From Oscillospiraceae bacterium (lineage in GTDB: Bacteria > Bacillota > Clostridia > Oscillospirales > JAKOTC01), in the NCBI GenBank assembly GCA_035353335.1, contig DAOPZJ010000083.1:1-7748 (forward strand): a stretch of 7,748 nucleotides of DNA, written 5' to 3'. The notes beneath the pieces are model-generated. The model saw nothing but the letters and a program-made list of their open reading frames with translations. It made no database searches and had not been told where the DNA came from. The position numbers were made by a program, and so were the translations under genes. Numbering within the stretch: position 1 is the first letter of the stretch; every line of letters starts with the position of its first letter. Of the stretch, positions 1 through 6,968 are shown in pieces.

Positions 1-2
1 TA

Positions 3-152
3 GGTATTGAAAACAATGATTTCAGCATTGACAACGGCGTTTGGATTTCGGCGATTTGCGATGAGTATTGGCCGATGTTAGAGGTTCATTTTAACGATCA
101 ATTGATTGCGGATAAGGTTGTGATACAGTTTTCGGCATACCCGTACGGGTGA
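3..152 (+). CDS. 3' end of an unrecognised protein gene (partial)
   Basis: An open frame runs from the left edge to a TGA at 150-152 and encodes the last 49 residues of a protein whose start lies outside the window. The fragment alternates hydrophobic and polar residues (for example GVWISAICDEYW, then KVVIQFSAYPYG at the C-terminus), which looks like beta strands of a real soluble protein. I do not recognise the family. A terminator follows 28 bases after the stop, which supports this being the true end of an upstream transcription unit. It has no apparent link to the CRISPR genes. A short chance ORF cannot be excluded. Confidence 0.5.
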   Translation, partial: GIENNDFSIDNGVWISAICDEYWPMLEVHFNDQLIADKVVIQFSAYPYG

Positions 153-180
153 GGTAATTCGATATATAAATCAAGATTTT

Positions 181-225
181 TCGGCCTTGTGTTCAATTGA
201 TAACAAAGCCGATTTTTATTTATTT
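181..225 (+). terminator. Rho-independent terminator of the upstream gene
   Basis: TCGGCCTTGT at 181-190 pairs with ACAAAGCCGA at 203-212, giving a 10-bp stem with one C/A mismatch and a 12-nt loop. A T-rich tract starts at 213 (TTTTTATTTATTTT). It lies 28 bases after the upstream stop codon and before the cas promoter, so it should end the upstream transcript and insulate the cas operon. Structure and tail are read directly; function is inferred. Confidence 0.75.
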
Positions 226-254
226 TGATGATAAGACTAAATTTGTACGTTTAT

Positions 255-283
255 TTGTAATATTATGTAATATATGGTAGAAT
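255..283 (+). promoter_or_regulatory. Predicted sigma-A type promoter of the cas operon
   Basis: TTGTAA (255-260) as -35 and TAGAAT (278-283) as -10 are separated by exactly 17 bases. A TG dinucleotide at 275-276 sits one base before the -10, giving an extended -10. Transcription should start near 290, leaving about 78 nt of 5' leader before cas3. No other convincing promoter is visible between here and the end of the window, so it probably serves the whole operon. The 17-base spacer contains part of a direct repeat of TGTAATAT. Prediction from consensus only. Confidence 0.6.
256..273 (+). repeat. Direct repeat TGTAATAT inside the promoter, candidate operator
   Basis: TGTAATAT occurs at 256-263 and again at 266-273, so the copies are 10 bases apart start to start, about one helical turn. 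The first copy overlaps the -35 box and the second sits between the -35 and -10. The first also contains most of the palindrome TAATATTA (258-265). A protein bound here would block RNA polymerase. The region is AT-rich, so chance repetition is possible. Confidence 0.35.
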
Positions 284-336
284 AAAGGGAACGAACCGAA
301 GCGAAGCAAAGAGACATTTATTGGACATTATACCTG

Positions 337-355
337 ATATGATAGGAATATGATA
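337..355 (+). repeat. Direct repeat ATATGATA in the cas3 leader
   Basis: ATATGATA occurs at 337-344 and 348-355, 11 bases apart start to start. The second copy ends one base before the cas3 ribosome binding site at 357-363. It could be a binding site for a regulator or RNA-binding protein, or simply low-complexity AT-rich sequence. No convincing hairpin is formed here. Confidence 0.25.
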
Positions 356-368
356 CGGAGGGATCTTT

Positions 369-2807
369 ATGGACAATCATCCGGCACACATCAGGAATGA
401 AGAGAACGGGGAGCGCACCGTTCAGACACTGACCCTGCATTCACGAAATGTCGCAAGATACTGCGCAGACCATCTCTCTGCGCTCAGCCTCTGTCATCTC
501 GGGTATTTAACAGGTTTGATACACGATTTCGGCAAGGCAACCAACAAATTCGCCGATTACATAGAACGCGCCGCCGCAGGTGAAAATGTCATGCGTGGAA
601 GTGTCAACCACACTTTTGCGGGTGTCAAATATATATTTTCCCTGTTCCACGGAAAAGGCGATGAAATTTCCGATGCGGTCAGCGAGCTCATCGCTTATGC
701 AGTCGGCGCACATCATGGGTTGTTTGACTGTGTTTCGGCGGAAGGGAAGGATGGCTTTTTACACCGGCTTGAAAAAGACGAAGACGAAATCTCATATGAT
801 GAAGCAGTGTCCGAATTTTTAAAAGAATGTTCAACCACCGCCGAAATTGAAACGCTTTTCGAAGAAGCGAAAAATGAGGTAAAAGCGGTCTGGGAAATAA
901 TCCGTAAGATCTCTCGTTTAAAAGCCACTTCAGCGACATATTACAAAGGAATGACAGAAAGGATGTTGCTTTCGGCGCTGATTGACGCGGACCGACGAGA
1001 TACAGCGGAATTTATACTCGGAGAAAAAAGGCCGGAGAACGTTGAAATGAGTCCGATTTGGAATTCTGCTTTGAAACATCTCGAAGGAAAGCTGTCTGAG
1101 ATTGTATTGACCGGAGACATTGAAATATACGAGGCACGCAAATACATATCAGAATCGTGTAAAAACTTTCCGGCGAAAAACGGGGTTTACCGGCTGACCG
1201 TACCCACAGGTTCCGGAAAAACCCTGTCGGCGCTGAGGTTTGCGTTGACCCGAGCGGCGGGTGATAAACACTTGAAACGGATTATCTATGCGGCACCGCT
1301 GTTGAGTATTCTGGAACAGAATGCCTCTGTAATCAGAGAGTACATCGGAAACGATGAGATTGTTTTGGAACATCATTCCGATATCATAGATGAGACAAAA
1401 ATGGAAAGTAAATCTCAAGACGAAAAAGATCAATATAAACAGCGGCAATATGATCTGTTATGTGAGGACTGGCACGCGCCGGTGATCATCACAACCTTCG
1501 TTCAGTTATTGAACACCCTGTTCGAGGGCAGGACAAGCTGTATCAGGAGAATGAACTCACTGTGCGAAAGTGTGATTATCATCGATGAAATTCAATCGTT
1601 GCCGCTGAAGCTGATTTCGATGATGAACGAGGCATTCAATTTTTTGACCGGTGTCTGCGGTGCAATCGTGGTACTCTGTTCGGCGACGCAGCCGTGTTTC
1701 GCCGAAACCGCGCATCCGCTGCAGCTGGCTGAGCAGCCTGATATCGTGCCGTTCGATGAAAAACTGTGGCGTGTGTTCGAGCGCACGCGTATCGTTGACA
1801 AGTGCAAATCCGACGGGTACGCGACCGAAGAAATGGCCGCATTCGTTATAGACGCGATGGTTGGATGCGACAGTTTACTGTTCATCTGCAATACCAAAAA
1901 CGCAGCATACGATTTGTTTAAATTGCTTGAAATCAAAAACAAAAATACGGAAGAACCGTTTTTGCTTTTTCATCTCTCAGCAGCAATGTGCCCGCAGCAC
2001 CGCATTGACACACTTAAGGCAATCAAGAGTAACCTGTGTAAAAGACACGTTGTCTGCATTTCGACGCAGCTGGTGGAGGCCGGAGTCGATATCTCATTTC
2101 AATGTGTAGTCAGGGTGATGGCGGGGTTGGATAATATCGCACAGGCGGCAGGCCGGTGCAACCGGAGCGGGGAATATCCCGAGGCCTGCAATGTCTATGT
2201 CGTGAACGCAAAAGACGAACATCTCGGGCCGTTGGCAGAAATCCGGCATGCGCAGGACGCAGCAGACAATTTTCTGTACAGCTTCTCGAAAATACCGGAG
2301 CAGTTCGGAAACAGCATCCTCTCGGAGAAATCCGTCAGTTATTACTATCATTGTCTGTATAAAGACCCGAATGTCAAAAAGGTCTTCGATTATCCCGTAA
2401 GCCATTTGAACACATCAATTTACGAGATGCTGTCGAAAAATGAGCGTTTTGTCGGGCAGGCGCATGAACCGGTCTGCACTTTTCTCAAACAGGCCTTCAA
2501 GACCGCCGGAGAAAATTTCGAGGTCTTCGGTGAAAAGACGACCGATGTGATTGTGCCGTATAACGAACGGGCAAATACGCTGATCGCAGATTTATATTCA
2601 AAAAAGGCGGAAACCGATTTGAAATATCTGAAAGAGAAACTCCATGCGGCAAAGCCATACACGGTCTCGCTGTACGATTTTCACAGAAGACAACTGGAGG
2701 ACGCCGGAGGGATATATGCAGTTGAGGGTAAACCGTTCATTACCGTTCAGCCGGGGTTTTATGACCGGAACACCGGCGTCGGTATCGATATGATACTTTA
2801 TCAATAG
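369..2807 (+). CDS. cas3: Cas3, type I-C HD nuclease / SF2 helicase
   Basis: Cas3 is recruited by crRNA-bound Cascade after target recognition, then unwinds and degrades the non-target DNA strand. The N-terminal HD nuclease domain (about residues 15-220) shows H24, the signature H52-D53 (LIHDFGK), H81 (NHTFAG) and the pair H115-H116 (AHHGLFD), the usual metal ligands. The helicase core shows Walker A PTGSGKT at 279-285, the DExx box DEIQ at 406-409, SAT at 438-440, STQLVEAGVDIS from 565, and QAAGRCNR at 592-599 with the arginine finger. The remaining ~200 residues form the C-terminal region. At 812 residues it is full length, with no frameshift or missing catalytic residue. The start ATG follows GGAGGGA (357-363) by 5 nt. 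It is the first gene of the operon, with cas5c starting 15 nt after its stop. HD and helicase are fused in one chain, as normal for I-C. Confidence 0.97.
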   Translation: MDNHPAHIRNEENGERTVQTLTLHSRNVARYCADHLSALSLCHLGYLTGLIHDFGKATNKFADYIERAAAGENVMRGSVNHTFAGVKYIFSLFHGKGDEISDAVSELIAYAVGAHHGLFDCVSAEGKDGFLHRLEKDEDEISYDEAVSEFLKECSTTAEIETLFEEAKNEVKAVWEIIRKISRLKATSATYYKGMTERMLLSALIDADRRDTAEFILGEKRPENVEMSPIWNSALKHLEGKLSEIVLTGDIEIYEARKYISESCKNFPAKNGVYRLTVPTGSGKTLSALRFALTRAAGDKHLKRIIYAAPLLSILEQNASVIREYIGNDEIVLEHHSDIIDETKMESKSQDEKDQYKQRQYDLLCEDWHAPVIITTFVQLLNTLFEGRTSCIRRMNSLCESVIIIDEIQSLPLKLISMMNEAFNFLTGVCGAIVVLCSATQPCFAETAHPLQLAEQPDIVPFDEKLWRVFERTRIVDKCKSDGYATEEMAAFVIDAMVGCDSLLFICNTKNAAYDLFKLLEIKNKNTEEPFLLFHLSAAMCPQHRIDTLKAIKSNLCKRHVVCISTQLVEAGVDISFQCVVRVMAGLDNIAQAAGRCNRSGEYPEACNVYVVNAKDEHLGPLAEIRHAQDAADNFLYSFSKIPEQFGNSILSEKSVSYYYHCLYKDPNVKKVFDYPVSHLNTSIYEMLSKNERFVGQAHEPVCTFLKQAFKTAGENFEVFGEKTTDVIVPYNERANTLIADLYSKKAETDLKYLKEKLHAAKPYTVSLYDFHRRQLEDAGGIYAVEGKPFITVQPGFYDRNTGVGIDMILYQ

Positions 2808-2822
2808 AAAGGAGTTGAGAGG

Positions 2823-3545
2823 ATGCATGAGAACATCGTGACGTTTGAGGTGTACGGTGACTGGGCGCTGTTTTCCGACCCGATTACCCGCGTCGGCGGC
2901 GAAAAGTGTTCCTACCAGGTGCCGACCTATGAGGCACTGAAGGGGATTCTGCACTCGGTTTATTGGAAGCCGACCTTGATTTGGGTGATTGATGCGGTTC
3001 GGGTCATGAACAAAATCCAAACCGAGACCAAGGGGATCAGGCCGATCAAGTATAACGGCGGAAACGACCTGTCGTATTACACCTATCTCAAGGACTGCCG
3101 CTATCAGGTTAAGGCGCATTTCGAATGGAATAAAAACCGCCCGGAACTTGAAGGAGACCGCGATGAAAACAAGCATCACAACGTTGCAAAACGCAAGATC
3201 GAAAAAGGGGGAAACCGGGACATATTTTTAGGCAGCCGGGAGTGCCAGGGATATGTCGAGCCGTGCGAGTTCGGCGGCGGAAAGAGTTTTTACGGGGATA
3301 CGCCGGAACTGTCGTTCGGATTGATGTACCACGGCATCACTTACGCCGACGAGGCCTATTCCGAAAAGACGGAGGGACAAATGACCGTCCGATTTTGGTA
3401 TCCCGTGATGAAAAACGGTGTGATCGAATTCTTAAAACCACAGGACTGTCCGGTCGTCAGAACTGTCCGGGAGATGGAGATCAAGCCGTTCGGGAAGGAA
3501 TACGGTAATTTTACACCGCTGTCCGAGACAAAGGAGGCGACCTGA
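2823..3545 (+). CDS. cas5c: Cas5c (Cas5d), crRNA-processing Cascade subunit
   Basis: This 240-residue protein is the type I-C Cas5 (Cas5d family). Unlike other Cas5 proteins it is also the endoribonuclease that cuts pre-crRNA at the repeat hairpin and then holds the 5' handle in Cascade. Y47, K117 and H118 (YWKP; NENKHHN-like region) match, with a one-residue offset, the Tyr46/Lys116/His117 set described for the Bacillus halodurans enzyme, so it looks catalytically competent. Other family signatures are FEVYGDWALFSDP near the N-terminus, GGEKCSY (25-31), IRPIKYNGGNDLS (72-84), RDIFLGSRECQGYVEPC in the middle and RFWYPVMKNGVIEFL near the C-terminus. No cas6 gene is present in the window, consistent with this role. 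AAAGGAG at 2808-2814 lies 8 nt before the ATG. It is 15 nt after cas3 and 1 nt before cas8c. Confidence 0.96.
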   Translation: MHENIVTFEVYGDWALFSDPITRVGGEKCSYQVPTYEALKGILHSVYWKPTLIWVIDAVRVMNKIQTETKGIRPIKYNGGNDLSYYTYLKDCRYQVKAHFEWNKNRPELEGDRDENKHHNVAKRKIEKGGNRDIFLGSRECQGYVEPCEFGGGKSFYGDTPELSFGLMYHGITYADEAYSEKTEGQMTVRFWYPVMKNGVIEFLKPQDCPVVRTVREMEIKPFGKEYGNFTPLSETKEAT

Positions 3546-3546
3546 G

Positions 3547-5430
3547 ATGGGCTGGATGCAGAGATGTCTCGAGACCTATGACAACAACGCCCACATGGTC
3601 GGGAAAATCGTCGCCGACAAAGAACCGCTTGCGCCGATGTTCTTTATCACACAGAAGGCGCAAATAGAAGTCACATTGACCGAAGACGGGCAATTTTACG
3701 GTGCCAGACTGATTTTAAAAGACGAGGAAAGAACTTTAATCCCCGCCACCGAGGATTCGGAGGGCCGAGCTGGAAAAACAATATTTCCCCATCCTTTATG
3801 TGATGAATTACGTTATATTGCGCTTGGGAATGAAACCTATCCCGATCACGAGAACTACCGGGATAAATACGAGGCGTATCTGAAGGAGCTGGCTTCCTGG
3901 GTTGAATCAAAACAATCGCACTATATTGTGAGGGCGGTGTATAGGTACTGTCTCGGCGGGACGATGATTGCCGATTTGACAGCCGCAGGGATCGTTCAAT
4001 GCGGCGAAGACGGCAGATTGAAAGAGGGGAAAATCGGCAGCGACAGTTTTGAGCAATGTCTTGCCCGCTGGCGTGTGCTGAAAGCCGGATATACAGGCGG
4101 AGAGTCCTGGACGGATAAAACCCTGTTCGACAGTTACCGGGATTTCCGCATCGAACAAGCCGAGCATGAAGAAAAGGCCGTTTGTTATGTCAGCGGTATA
4201 CCTTTATCCACAGCAAAGAAACACCCAAAAGGAACAGTACGCAATTCATATGGAGCAAAATTACTTTCGTCTAACGACGAGATCAATTTTACTTACCGCG
4301 GTCGGTTCGCCACAGCGGAGGAGGCCTATTCGGTCGGTCTCGTGACCACACAGAAAGTTCACGCCGCACTGCGCTGGATGGTCGAAAATCAAGGAACAAA
4401 TTACGGCGGCAGAACTTTTATATGCTTTAATCCGAAGGGTAAGGAAGTGCCGAAGCCGGAACCGGGCGGCATGAATGACGGAATGGAGGATGACCCGGAG
4501 ACCGCTCCGCTGACCATGCCGGAGTACCGTGACAGGATGCGGAAAGCACTTGCCGGTTATCGTGCGAACTTAGGGGACAATGAAGACATCGTGTTGATTT
4601 CGCTCGATGCGGCCACCACCGGACGGCTGTCGGTCACTTACTACAATGAGCTGAAGTCGTCGGATTTTCTCGATCGGTTGGAGAATTGGCGCGAGACATG
4701 CTGCTGGTACCAAACGTGGTTCACCCCCGAAAAAAAGCCGCATTTAAAAATTGCGACGCCGGGGACTGTGCCGCTCGTGAACGGCGCGTTCGGGACCGAA
4801 CAGGGCGGGATGTTGAAAACCGACGACAAGGTGATGCGGGAACAGGCACAGCGGCTTCTGCACTGCGTGATCGACGCACAGGCGGTGCCGTACGACATCG
4901 TACATGCGCTGGTACATCGGGCTTCGATGCCTCAGGCCTTTTCTCGCGGAAACCGGGAGCGAATTCTCTCGGAGACCTGCGCGCTGGTTCGGAAACATGA
5001 AAATGACAAACGAAAAGGAGATGTATGGACAATGGAACTCGATTCCCAAAACAGCGACCGCAGCTACCTGTTCGGCCGTCTGCTCGCCATCGCCGAAAAG
5101 GCAGAGAGCAGCACTTATACAGATGCTGACGGAGGTCGTGAAACAAACGCCATCCGCCTGTGGTCGGCATATGTACAGCATCCGATGCACGGTTGGGCAA
5201 TATTGAAAAAGCAACTGATTCCGTACTACGGAAAGCTGAAACCCGGGTCACGATATTTTTATGAAAAACTGATTGAGGAAATCGTCGCCACGATCGAGGA
5301 AAACGATGCCGCACAGTTAAATCGCCCGCTGGAGGATGTCTATTTACTGGGGTATTACCTGCAGAGGCGGGAACTTAACCAAAAGAAAAAGGTCGACGGG
5401 GAAACCATCGATAATACCGAAGAACAATAA
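3547..5430 (+). CDS. cas8c: Cas8c (Csd1), large subunit of type I-C Cascade
   Basis: Cas8c reads the PAM, opens target DNA and recruits Cas3. The 627-residue length and the start MGWMQRCLETYDNN fit the Csd1 family. Recognisable blocks are PHPLCDELRYI in the N-terminal third, the CYVSG (213-217)...HP (226-227)...GAKLLSSND (about 236-244) segment followed by TYRGRF, typical of the family, and TQKVHAALRWM. A conserved C-terminal domain begins near residue 496 (DRSYLFGRLLAIAEKAE...GWAILKKQLIPYY). That domain is equivalent to the small subunit and appears to be translated separately (see the cas11c entry). AAGGAGG at 3531-3537, inside the end of cas5c, lies 9 nt before the ATG. The gene starts 1 nt after the cas5c stop. 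A segment around 4197-4290 is visibly AT-richer than its neighbours. No frameshift or truncation is seen. Confidence 0.95.
   Translation: MGWMQRCLETYDNNAHMVGKIVADKEPLAPMFFITQKAQIEVTLTEDGQFYGARLILKDEERTLIPATEDSEGRAGKTIFPHPLCDELRYIALGNETYPDHENYRDKYEAYLKELASWVESKQSHYIVRAVYRYCLGGTMIADLTAAGIVQCGEDGRLKEGKIGSDSFEQCLARWRVLKAGYTGGESWTDKTLFDSYRDFRIEQAEHEEKAVCYVSGIPLSTAKKHPKGTVRNSYGAKLLSSNDEINFTYRGRFATAEEAYSVGLVTTQKVHAALRWMVENQGTNYGGRTFICFNPKGKEVPKPEPGGMNDGMEDDPETAPLTMPEYRDRMRKALAGYRANLGDNEDIVLISLDAATTGRLSVTYYNELKSSDFLDRLENWRETCCWYQTWFTPEKKPHLKIATPGTVPLVNGAFGTEQGGMLKTDDKVMREQAQRLLHCVIDAQAVPYDIVHALVHRASMPQAFSRGNRERILSETCALVRKHENDKRKGDVWTMELDSQNSDRSYLFGRLLAIAEKAESSTYTDADGGRETNAIRLWSAYVQHPMHGWAILKKQLIPYYGKLKPGSRYFYEKLIEEIVATIEENDAAQLNRPLEDVYLLGYYLQRRELNQKKKVDGETIDNTEEQ
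5013..5020 (+). promoter_or_regulatory. Internal ribosome binding site for Cas11c within cas8c
   Basis: AAAAGGAG lies inside the cas8c frame, where it encodes part of Lys-Arg-Lys-Gly-Asp. It is 11 nt upstream of the in-frame ATG at 5032-5034. It is as strong as the sites used by cas5c, cas8c and cas7c, and it sits exactly at the boundary of the small-subunit domain. Two out-of-frame ATGs lie between it and the proposed start. Confidence 0.7.
5032..5430 (+). CDS. cas11c: Cas11c small subunit from an internal start in cas8c
   Basis: This is a predicted 132-residue protein sharing the frame and stop of cas8c and starting at codon 496 (MELDSQNSDRSY). In type I-C, and other type I systems without a separate small-subunit gene, published work shows that Cas11 is translated from within the large-subunit gene and lines the belly of Cascade to stabilise the target and non-target strands. 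Supporting signs are the Shine-Dalgarno AAAAGGAG at 5013-5020, a start at the beginning of the conserved alpha-helical C-terminal domain (DRSYLFGRLLAIAEK, ETNAIRLWSAY, WAILKKQLIPYY, YFYEKLIEEIV), and a product size close to known Cas11c. The 11-nt spacing is slightly long. The polar C-terminal tail (KKKVDGETIDNTEEQ) is probably disordered. That the domain exists is certain; separate translation is inferred from family knowledge and the binding site. Confidence 0.75.
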   Translation: MELDSQNSDRSYLFGRLLAIAEKAESSTYTDADGGRETNAIRLWSAYVQHPMHGWAILKKQLIPYYGKLKPGSRYFYEKLIEEIVATIEENDAAQLNRPLEDVYLLGYYLQRRELNQKKKVDGETIDNTEEQ

Positions 5431-5435
5431 GGAGG
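5429..5435 (+). promoter_or_regulatory. Strong ribosome binding site that sets the cas7c start
   Basis: AAGGAGG overlaps the last two bases of the cas8c stop codon and lies 8 nt before ATG 5444. The same frame is open upstream to an ATG at 5336, but that extension lies inside cas8c and lacks such a site. It decides for the start at 5444. A near-perfect site fits the high Cas7 stoichiometry in Cascade. Confidence 0.85.
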
Positions 5436-5443
5436 AAAAAATT

Positions 5444-6304
5444 ATGTCAATCCAAAACAAAATCGATTTCGTCCTGTTCGTCTCCGCGACGAACGCAAAC
5501 CCCAATGGCGACCCACTTGACGGCAACCGTCCGCGCATCAACTACGGCGGTTATGGCGAGATGTCGGACGTCTGCATTAAACGCAAAATCCGCAACCGCA
5601 TGCAGGATCTCGGACATAAGATTTTTGTGCAGTCGGACGACCGGACGGATGACGGGTTCGGCAGCCTGAAAGACCGTGCCGACGGGAACGAGGTGTTCAA
5701 CGCCGAAATCGGGAAAGGAAAAAAAGCAGATCGGGAGAAATGCGCCGGGATTGCCTGCGAGCAGTGGCTCGATGTTCGTTCTTTCGGTCAGGTATTCGCT
5801 TTCAAGGGCGTCGAGGTCTCTTTAGGCATACGCGGACCGGTGACGATCCATCAAGCGGTCAGTATCTCGCCGATCGATATTCAGGATATGCAGATCACTA
5901 AGAGCGTCAACAGCGAATCTGGAAAGGATAGCAAGGCCTCCGACACAATGGGTTCCAAGCATTTCGTCAATTTCGGCTTATATCAGATCAAGGGTTCCGT
6001 CAATGTCCAACTGGCCGAAAAGACCGGCTTCAGCGATGAGGATGCCAAGGCATTAAAGGAATGCCTGCGCACGTTGTTTATCAATGATGCCTCTTCAGCG
6101 AGGCCCGAGGGCTCAATGGAGGTCTGTAAGCTTTACTGGTGGCAGCATAATTGCCGCGACGGGCAATATTCCTCCGCAAAAGTGCATAAGTCGATAAAAG
6201 CCGAGCTGAAGGCCGGTATTGATATTCCAAACTCATTCGGCGATTATGTTATTCATACGGAGGAGCTCCCCGGTTTGCAGCCGGAAATCATCGATGGCAT
6301 ATAG
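5444..6304 (+). CDS. cas7c: Cas7c (Csd2), crRNA-binding backbone of Cascade
   Basis: Cas7c polymerises along the crRNA spacer (about seven copies per complex in studied I-C Cascades) and kinks the guide-target duplex at regular intervals. The 286-residue protein starts MSIQNKIDFVLFVSATNANPN-type and carries the Csd2 signature NANPNGDP...GNRPR (17-31), followed by DVCIKRKIRNRM, DVRSFGQVFAF, an ISPIDIQDMQITKSVN segment and a C-terminal YWWQHN block. Length and motifs are those of a complete family member. The start at 5444 is chosen for its AAGGAGG site and the conserved N-terminus. The gene begins 13 nt after cas8c, and its last 11 nt overlap cas4. Confidence 0.96.
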   Translation: MSIQNKIDFVLFVSATNANPNGDPLDGNRPRINYGGYGEMSDVCIKRKIRNRMQDLGHKIFVQSDDRTDDGFGSLKDRADGNEVFNAEIGKGKKADREKCAGIACEQWLDVRSFGQVFAFKGVEVSLGIRGPVTIHQAVSISPIDIQDMQITKSVNSESGKDSKASDTMGSKHFVNFGLYQIKGSVNVQLAEKTGFSDEDAKALKECLRTLFINDASSARPEGSMEVCKLYWWQHNCRDGQYSSAKVHKSIKAELKAGIDIPNSFGDYVIHTEELPGLQPEIIDGI

Positions 6305-6968
6305 CGAGGACGACTTTCTTCTGCTTTCCGGCATCCAGCACTTTGCTTTTTGCCGGAGGCAGTGGGCGCTGATCCATATCGAACAGCAATGGGGCGACAA
6401 TCTGCGGACCGCCGAAGGGGAACTGCTGCATCAAAACGCCCATGACTGTTACCGCACCGAATCTCGGGGAGATGTCATCATCTCCCGTGGGATGCCGGTG
6501 TTTTCGCGTACGCTCGGGGCGAGCGGCGCATGCGATATCGTGGAATTCCGCCGGTGCGAAAACGGAATCGCTCTCCATGGGAGACCGGGGACCTACGAGG
6601 TCTATCCCGTGGAGTATAAACGCGGCAGTCCCAAGGACACCGAAATCGACATCCTCCAGCTCGCCGCGCAGGCCATCTGCCTCGAGGAAATGCTCGTCTG
6701 CACGATTCCGGCGGGAGCGGTGTTTTACGAGGAGACGAAACATCGTTTGAAGGTCGAATTGACCGACGAACTAAAGAAACAGGCGAGAGCCGGTTTCGAA
6801 GAAATGCATTCGTATTTTGAGCGGGGATATGTGCCCTGCCCAAAGCCCTCAAAAAGCTGCAGCGCCTGTTCACTGAAAGAAATCTGCCTTCCCCGGCTCG
6901 CCCGGACGCGTTCGGCCAAGAGCTATAATGAGGAAAACCTCGGAACGGGGGAGATGACAATGACTTGA
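6294..6968 (+). CDS. cas4: Cas4, Fe-S RecB-family nuclease for spacer acquisition
   Basis: Cas4 works with Cas1-Cas2 to trim prespacers and ensure that they carry the correct PAM and orientation. The 224-residue protein shows the four cysteines expected for the Fe-S cluster: C20 (FAFCRRQW) and C189, C192, C198 (CSACSLKEIC). The RecB nuclease residues are H46, D81 (GACDIVEF), E107 and K109 (PVEYKRG), followed by the DILQLAAQA helix. C182 is an additional cysteine just before the cluster. A polar tail of 26 residues follows C198. The start ATG (6294) lies inside the end of cas7c, giving an 11-nt overlap. The only nearby Shine-Dalgarno-like sequence is a weak GGAAA at 6283-6287, so translation is probably coupled to cas7c. 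The frame is open further upstream to 6219, but the family N-terminus (DDFLLLSGIQHFAFC) supports 6294. Confidence 0.94.
   Translation: MAYSEDDFLLLSGIQHFAFCRRQWALIHIEQQWGDNLRTAEGELLHQNAHDCYRTESRGDVIISRGMPVFSRTLGASGACDIVEFRRCENGIALHGRPGTYEVYPVEYKRGSPKDTEIDILQLAAQAICLEEMLVCTIPAGAVFYEETKHRLKVELTDELKKQARAGFEEMHSYFERGYVPCPKPSKSCSACSLKEICLPRLARTRSAKSYNEENLGTGEMTMT
6947..6953 (+). promoter_or_regulatory. Ribosome binding site for the TTG-started cas1
   Basis: GGGGGAG inside the end of cas4 lies 11 nt before TTG 6965. The cas1 frame upstream of this TTG contains no ATG, GTG or other TTG before an in-frame TGA at 6929-6931. This site and codon are therefore the only reasonable start that preserves the conserved Cas1 N-terminus. 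Confidence 0.6.

Noticed and set aside
3..14. ATTGAAAA near the left edge, resembling the ATTGAAA(C/T) end of type I-C repeats
   Set aside because: It is a single short match inside a coding frame, with no adjacent palindromic repeat body and no second copy. No CRISPR array or degenerate repeat is present in the window.
321..354. TTGGAC (321-326) with TATGAT (338-343 or 349-354) as an alternative cas3 promoter
   Set aside because: The spacers would be 11 or 22 bases, both outside the workable range. The 255-283 pair has 17 bases and an extended -10.
2598..3179. Antisense open frame of 193 codons across the cas3-cas5c junction
   Set aside because: It crosses two confident genes on the other strand, has no good ribosome binding site or family resemblance, and is best read as a shadow.
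4721..5314. Antisense open frame of 197 codons opposite cas8c
   Set aside because: It lies wholly within a well-supported gene, its translation is rich in Arg, Cys, Ser and His with no recognisable domain, and it is a by-product of the GC-biased sense codons.
5336..5443. 36-codon N-terminal extension of cas7c
   Set aside because: It overlaps cas8c, lacks a ribosome binding site and is not like the family N-terminus. ATG 5444 has AAGGAGG 8 nt upstream.
6219..6293. 25-codon N-terminal extension of cas4
   Set aside because: It lies in cas7c in another frame and has no family similarity. A GGAGGAG at 6259-6265 is 28 nt from the ATG at 6294, too far to serve it.
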